Source: Neorhizobium huautlense (GTDB lineage: Bacteria; Pseudomonadota; Alphaproteobacteria; Rhizobiales; Rhizobiaceae). From it: a stretch of DNA of 64,000 nucleotides. Within the stretch, counting starts at the first letter, position 1; the number at the start of each line of letters is the position of its first letter. Positions 62,502 to 64,000 of this stretch are shown one piece after another. The translations under genes and the position numbers were made by a program. The notes under the pieces were generated by a model that was not told where the DNA came from, did no database searches, and saw nothing but the letters and a program-made list of their open reading frames with translations. The stretch covers positions 124,001 to 188,000 of the forward strand of contig NZ_JAUSRF010000002.1 in NCBI RefSeq assembly GCF_030811685.1, given 5' to 3'.

Positions 62502-62780
62502 CTAATGCAGAAATCCGCCGCTGCGGATGAAATTGCGCACTTCGCTGACGCCATCCACGCAGGCCGCAACCTCTGTCGCGCGTGAAATCTCGGCGCCATC
62601 CAGCACCGTACCGGTCAGCGTGATCTGCGTGCCGTCGGCCACCACTGTCACATCGCTGGCATCGACACCGAAATTGGTGGCGAGTGCGTCGGCGACGCGG
62701 GTTTCCAGTTCGGCGGCGGGTGGGTTCTCCACCTCGATCGTCGGTTCCTTGTCGTAAAACATCGGCGGTTTGAAAACCAT
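62502..62780 (-). CDS. BON-domain protein
   Basis: 92 residues from ATG 62780 with AAGGAGG upstream. A single BON domain (ELETRVADALATNFGVDASDVTVVADGTQITLTGTV) follows a short N-terminus without a signal peptide, so unlike OsmY it probably stays in the cytoplasm. BON proteins are frequent in osmotic and envelope stress. It is 56 bases downstream of the kinase gene at the window edge, on the same strand. Confidence 0.82.
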   Translation of the reverse strand: MVFKPPMFYDKEPTIEVENPPAAELETRVADALATNFGVDASDVTVVADGTQITLTGTVLDGAEISRATEVAACVDGVSEVRNFIRSGGFLH

Positions 62781-62836
62781 GACCGTTCCTCCTTGGTTGT
62801 CTCTCGACAGATCAACGCGAGGAGGCGGGCATTGGT

Positions 62837-64000
62837 TCAATGTGTCGCCGTACCAACGATCTCTTTCAACTGCGCCTGCGTAAAGGGTTTTGCCAGACGC
62901 GGCAGTTGCTGGTCGGAGCCGGCCGGCAGTTCGGCGTAACCGGTCGCCAGGATCACCGGCAGGGTGGGGCGCAATCTTGCGATTTCCTGTGCCAGTTCCG
63001 AGCCGGTCATCTGCGGCATGGAATGGTCGGTGATGACGAGGTCGAGATTTTCGCCGCTGTTGATCACCGACAATGCGTCCGTTGCGCTATAGGCTTCGAT
63101 CACGGTGTGGCCGAGGTCTTCCAGCATCAGCGTCGTGTTCATCAGTACCAGCGCGTCGTCATCGACGGCAAGAATGGTAAGCGGGCGGCTGATTTCTTCC
63201 GGCAGGATCAGCGGCAGTTCGGGCTCGAGGATTTCCTCGTCCTCACCGGCGACCGGCAGACAGAGAAAGATCGTCGTGCCTGCGCCGCGCGCACTCTCTA
63301 TGCTGAGCGCGCCGCCGGATTGTTCGATCAGGCCCTGCACCATGGAGAGGCCAAGCCCGGTGCCACGGCCCACACCCTTGGTGGTGAAGAAAGGTGTGGT
63401 CGCATGCGCCAAGGTTTCGGCGTCCATGCCTTCGCCATCATCCTTGACGCTGATTGAGAGATAGCGGCCCGGTTTCAGCCGCCCATCCGTTTCGGTGATA
63501 TCCTGCGGTGTCGCCGAAATGGTGATCGTGCCGCCTTGCGGCATGGCATCACGGGCATTGACGATGAGGTTCAGCAGCGCAGTTTCAAGCTGGTTCGGAT
63601 CGGTCTGCACATAGGGCAGGTTGTCGGCAAAATCGGTCTCGATGGTCAGCGTCTGACTGAGCGAACTTTTCAGGAAATCGCGCATGCCGGATACGAGTTT
63701 CGGGACATCTACCGGCAACACGTTCAGTTCCTGCCGTCGCGAGAAGGCCAGCATGCGTTGGGTCAGCGCCGCGCCGCGTTCGGCACCGCGAATGGCATTG
63801 TCGATCAGTGGCAGCAGCGAAGGGTCTTCCGGCAGGCGCTTGCGCAGCATTTCGAGGCTGCCCATGATCGCCATCAGCAAGTTGTTGAAATCATGGGCGA
63901 CGCCGCCGGTCAGCTGGCCGATCGCTTCCATCTTCTGGGCCTGAAACAGCTCCTCACGGGCCTTTGCCAGCGCCTTCTGGGCTTCCATGCGTTCGCTGTT
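62837..64000 (-). CDS. Hybrid histidine kinase, C-terminal part (runs off the window)
   Basis: The last 387 residues are visible; the frame is open through base 64000, so the N-terminal sensor part is missing. HisKA with phospho-His in [12 protein letters not shown]-box LIVNARDAMPQGG, G-box [14 protein letters not shown], then a C-terminal receiver with Asp in LVITDHSMPQ. The kinase core is like that of the hFixL protein at 11084-12994, so a PAS-type sensor part is likely. The apparent ATG at 63988 is internal. Confidence 0.85.
   Translation of the reverse strand, partial: NSERMEAQKALAKAREELFQAQKMEAIGQLTGGVAHDFNNLLMAIMGSLEMLRKRLPEDPSLLPLIDNAIRGAERGAALTQRMLAFSRRQELNVLPVDVPKLVSGMRDFLKSSLSQTLTIETDFADNLPYVQTDPNQLETALLNLIVNARDAMPQGGTITISATPQDITETDGRLKPGRYLSISVKDDGEGMDAETLAHATTPFFTTKGVGRGTGLGLSMVQGLIEQSGGALSIESARGAGTTIFLCLPVAGEDEEILEPELPLILPEEISRPLTILAVDDDALVLMNTTLMLEDLGHTVIEAYSATDALSVINSGENLDLVITDHSMPQMTGSELAQEIARLRPTLPVILATGYAELPAGSDQQLPRLAKPFTQAQLKEIVGTATH

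Overview
The window reads as chromosomal or chromid DNA from a member of the Rhizobiaceae, most likely an Agrobacterium/Rhizobium relative. The evidence is the gene content (type II glutamine synthetase GlnII, a hybrid FixL/FxkR/FixK-type oxygen cascade, an EcfG-like general-stress sigma factor with a NepR-like partner, many ABC importers), the high GC content, and families of Rhizobiaceae-type intergenic palindromes. I see no tRNA, rRNA, transposase, integrase, phage gene or CRISPR array. Almost everything is metabolic, transport or regulatory. The last gene, a hybrid histidine kinase, runs off the right edge.

Layout, left to right. (1) 0-1.4 kb: glnII with its terminator, then a small proline-rich protein. 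(2) 1.5-9.4 kb: a LacI-type regulator, a four-gene ABC importer, a nucleoside hydrolase and an adenine deaminase, with mostly overlapping start and stop codons; this looks like a purine nucleoside uptake and breakdown operon. (3) 9.4-13 kb: an OmpR-type regulator (FxkR-like), a divergent FixK-type Crp/Fnr regulator and a soluble PAS-heme hybrid kinase (hFixL-like), with a K-box-like direct repeat in the divergent promoter region. (4) 13-20 kb: an SbmA/YddA-type ABC protein with a decayed ATPase, then a liv-type branched-chain amino acid/amide importer. (5) 20-26.5 kb: a DDAH-like hydrolase, a TetR regulator and an aminotransferase facing a basic-amino-acid-type ABC importer. (6) 26.6-33.8 kb: small stress-type genes, a Wzz/GumC-like protein, an asparagine synthase, a flavin disulfide oxidoreductase and a DUF4126 membrane protein. 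(7) 33.9-40.9 kb: a DctB/DctD-like two-component pair followed by a TctCBA tripartite transporter. (8) 41-46.9 kb: a LacI regulator and a glucose/mannose-type ABC importer.

(9) 47-63 kb: a stress-oriented region. It holds an HWE histidine kinase, topoisomerase IB, a PfpI/DJ-1 protein, several small proteins, glgX and glgA, a DUF2934 protein with an Ala/Lys/Pro-rich tail, a DUF892 ferritin-like protein, a NepR-like small protein, an EcfG-like sigma factor, Cu/Zn superoxide dismutase, membrane glucose dehydrogenase and a BON protein. Reading both strands, I find sites of the form GGAAC-N16/17-NNTT, the -35/-10 pattern of EcfG/RpoE2 sigma factors, at the right distance and orientation before at least twelve genes. 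Five are exact GGAAC-N16/17-CGTT matches (before a DUF892 gene, topoisomerase IB, a 25-residue membrane peptide, a DUF2188-like gene and the sigma factor itself). This is the best candidate for a coherent regulon in the window.

A second cross-cutting pattern involves transporter operons in which the binding-protein gene precedes the permease genes. In four of five such operons the junction carries either a long two-armed palindromic repeat (three cases) or a strong terminator-like hairpin (one case). This may set high binding-protein to permease ratios at the RNA level.
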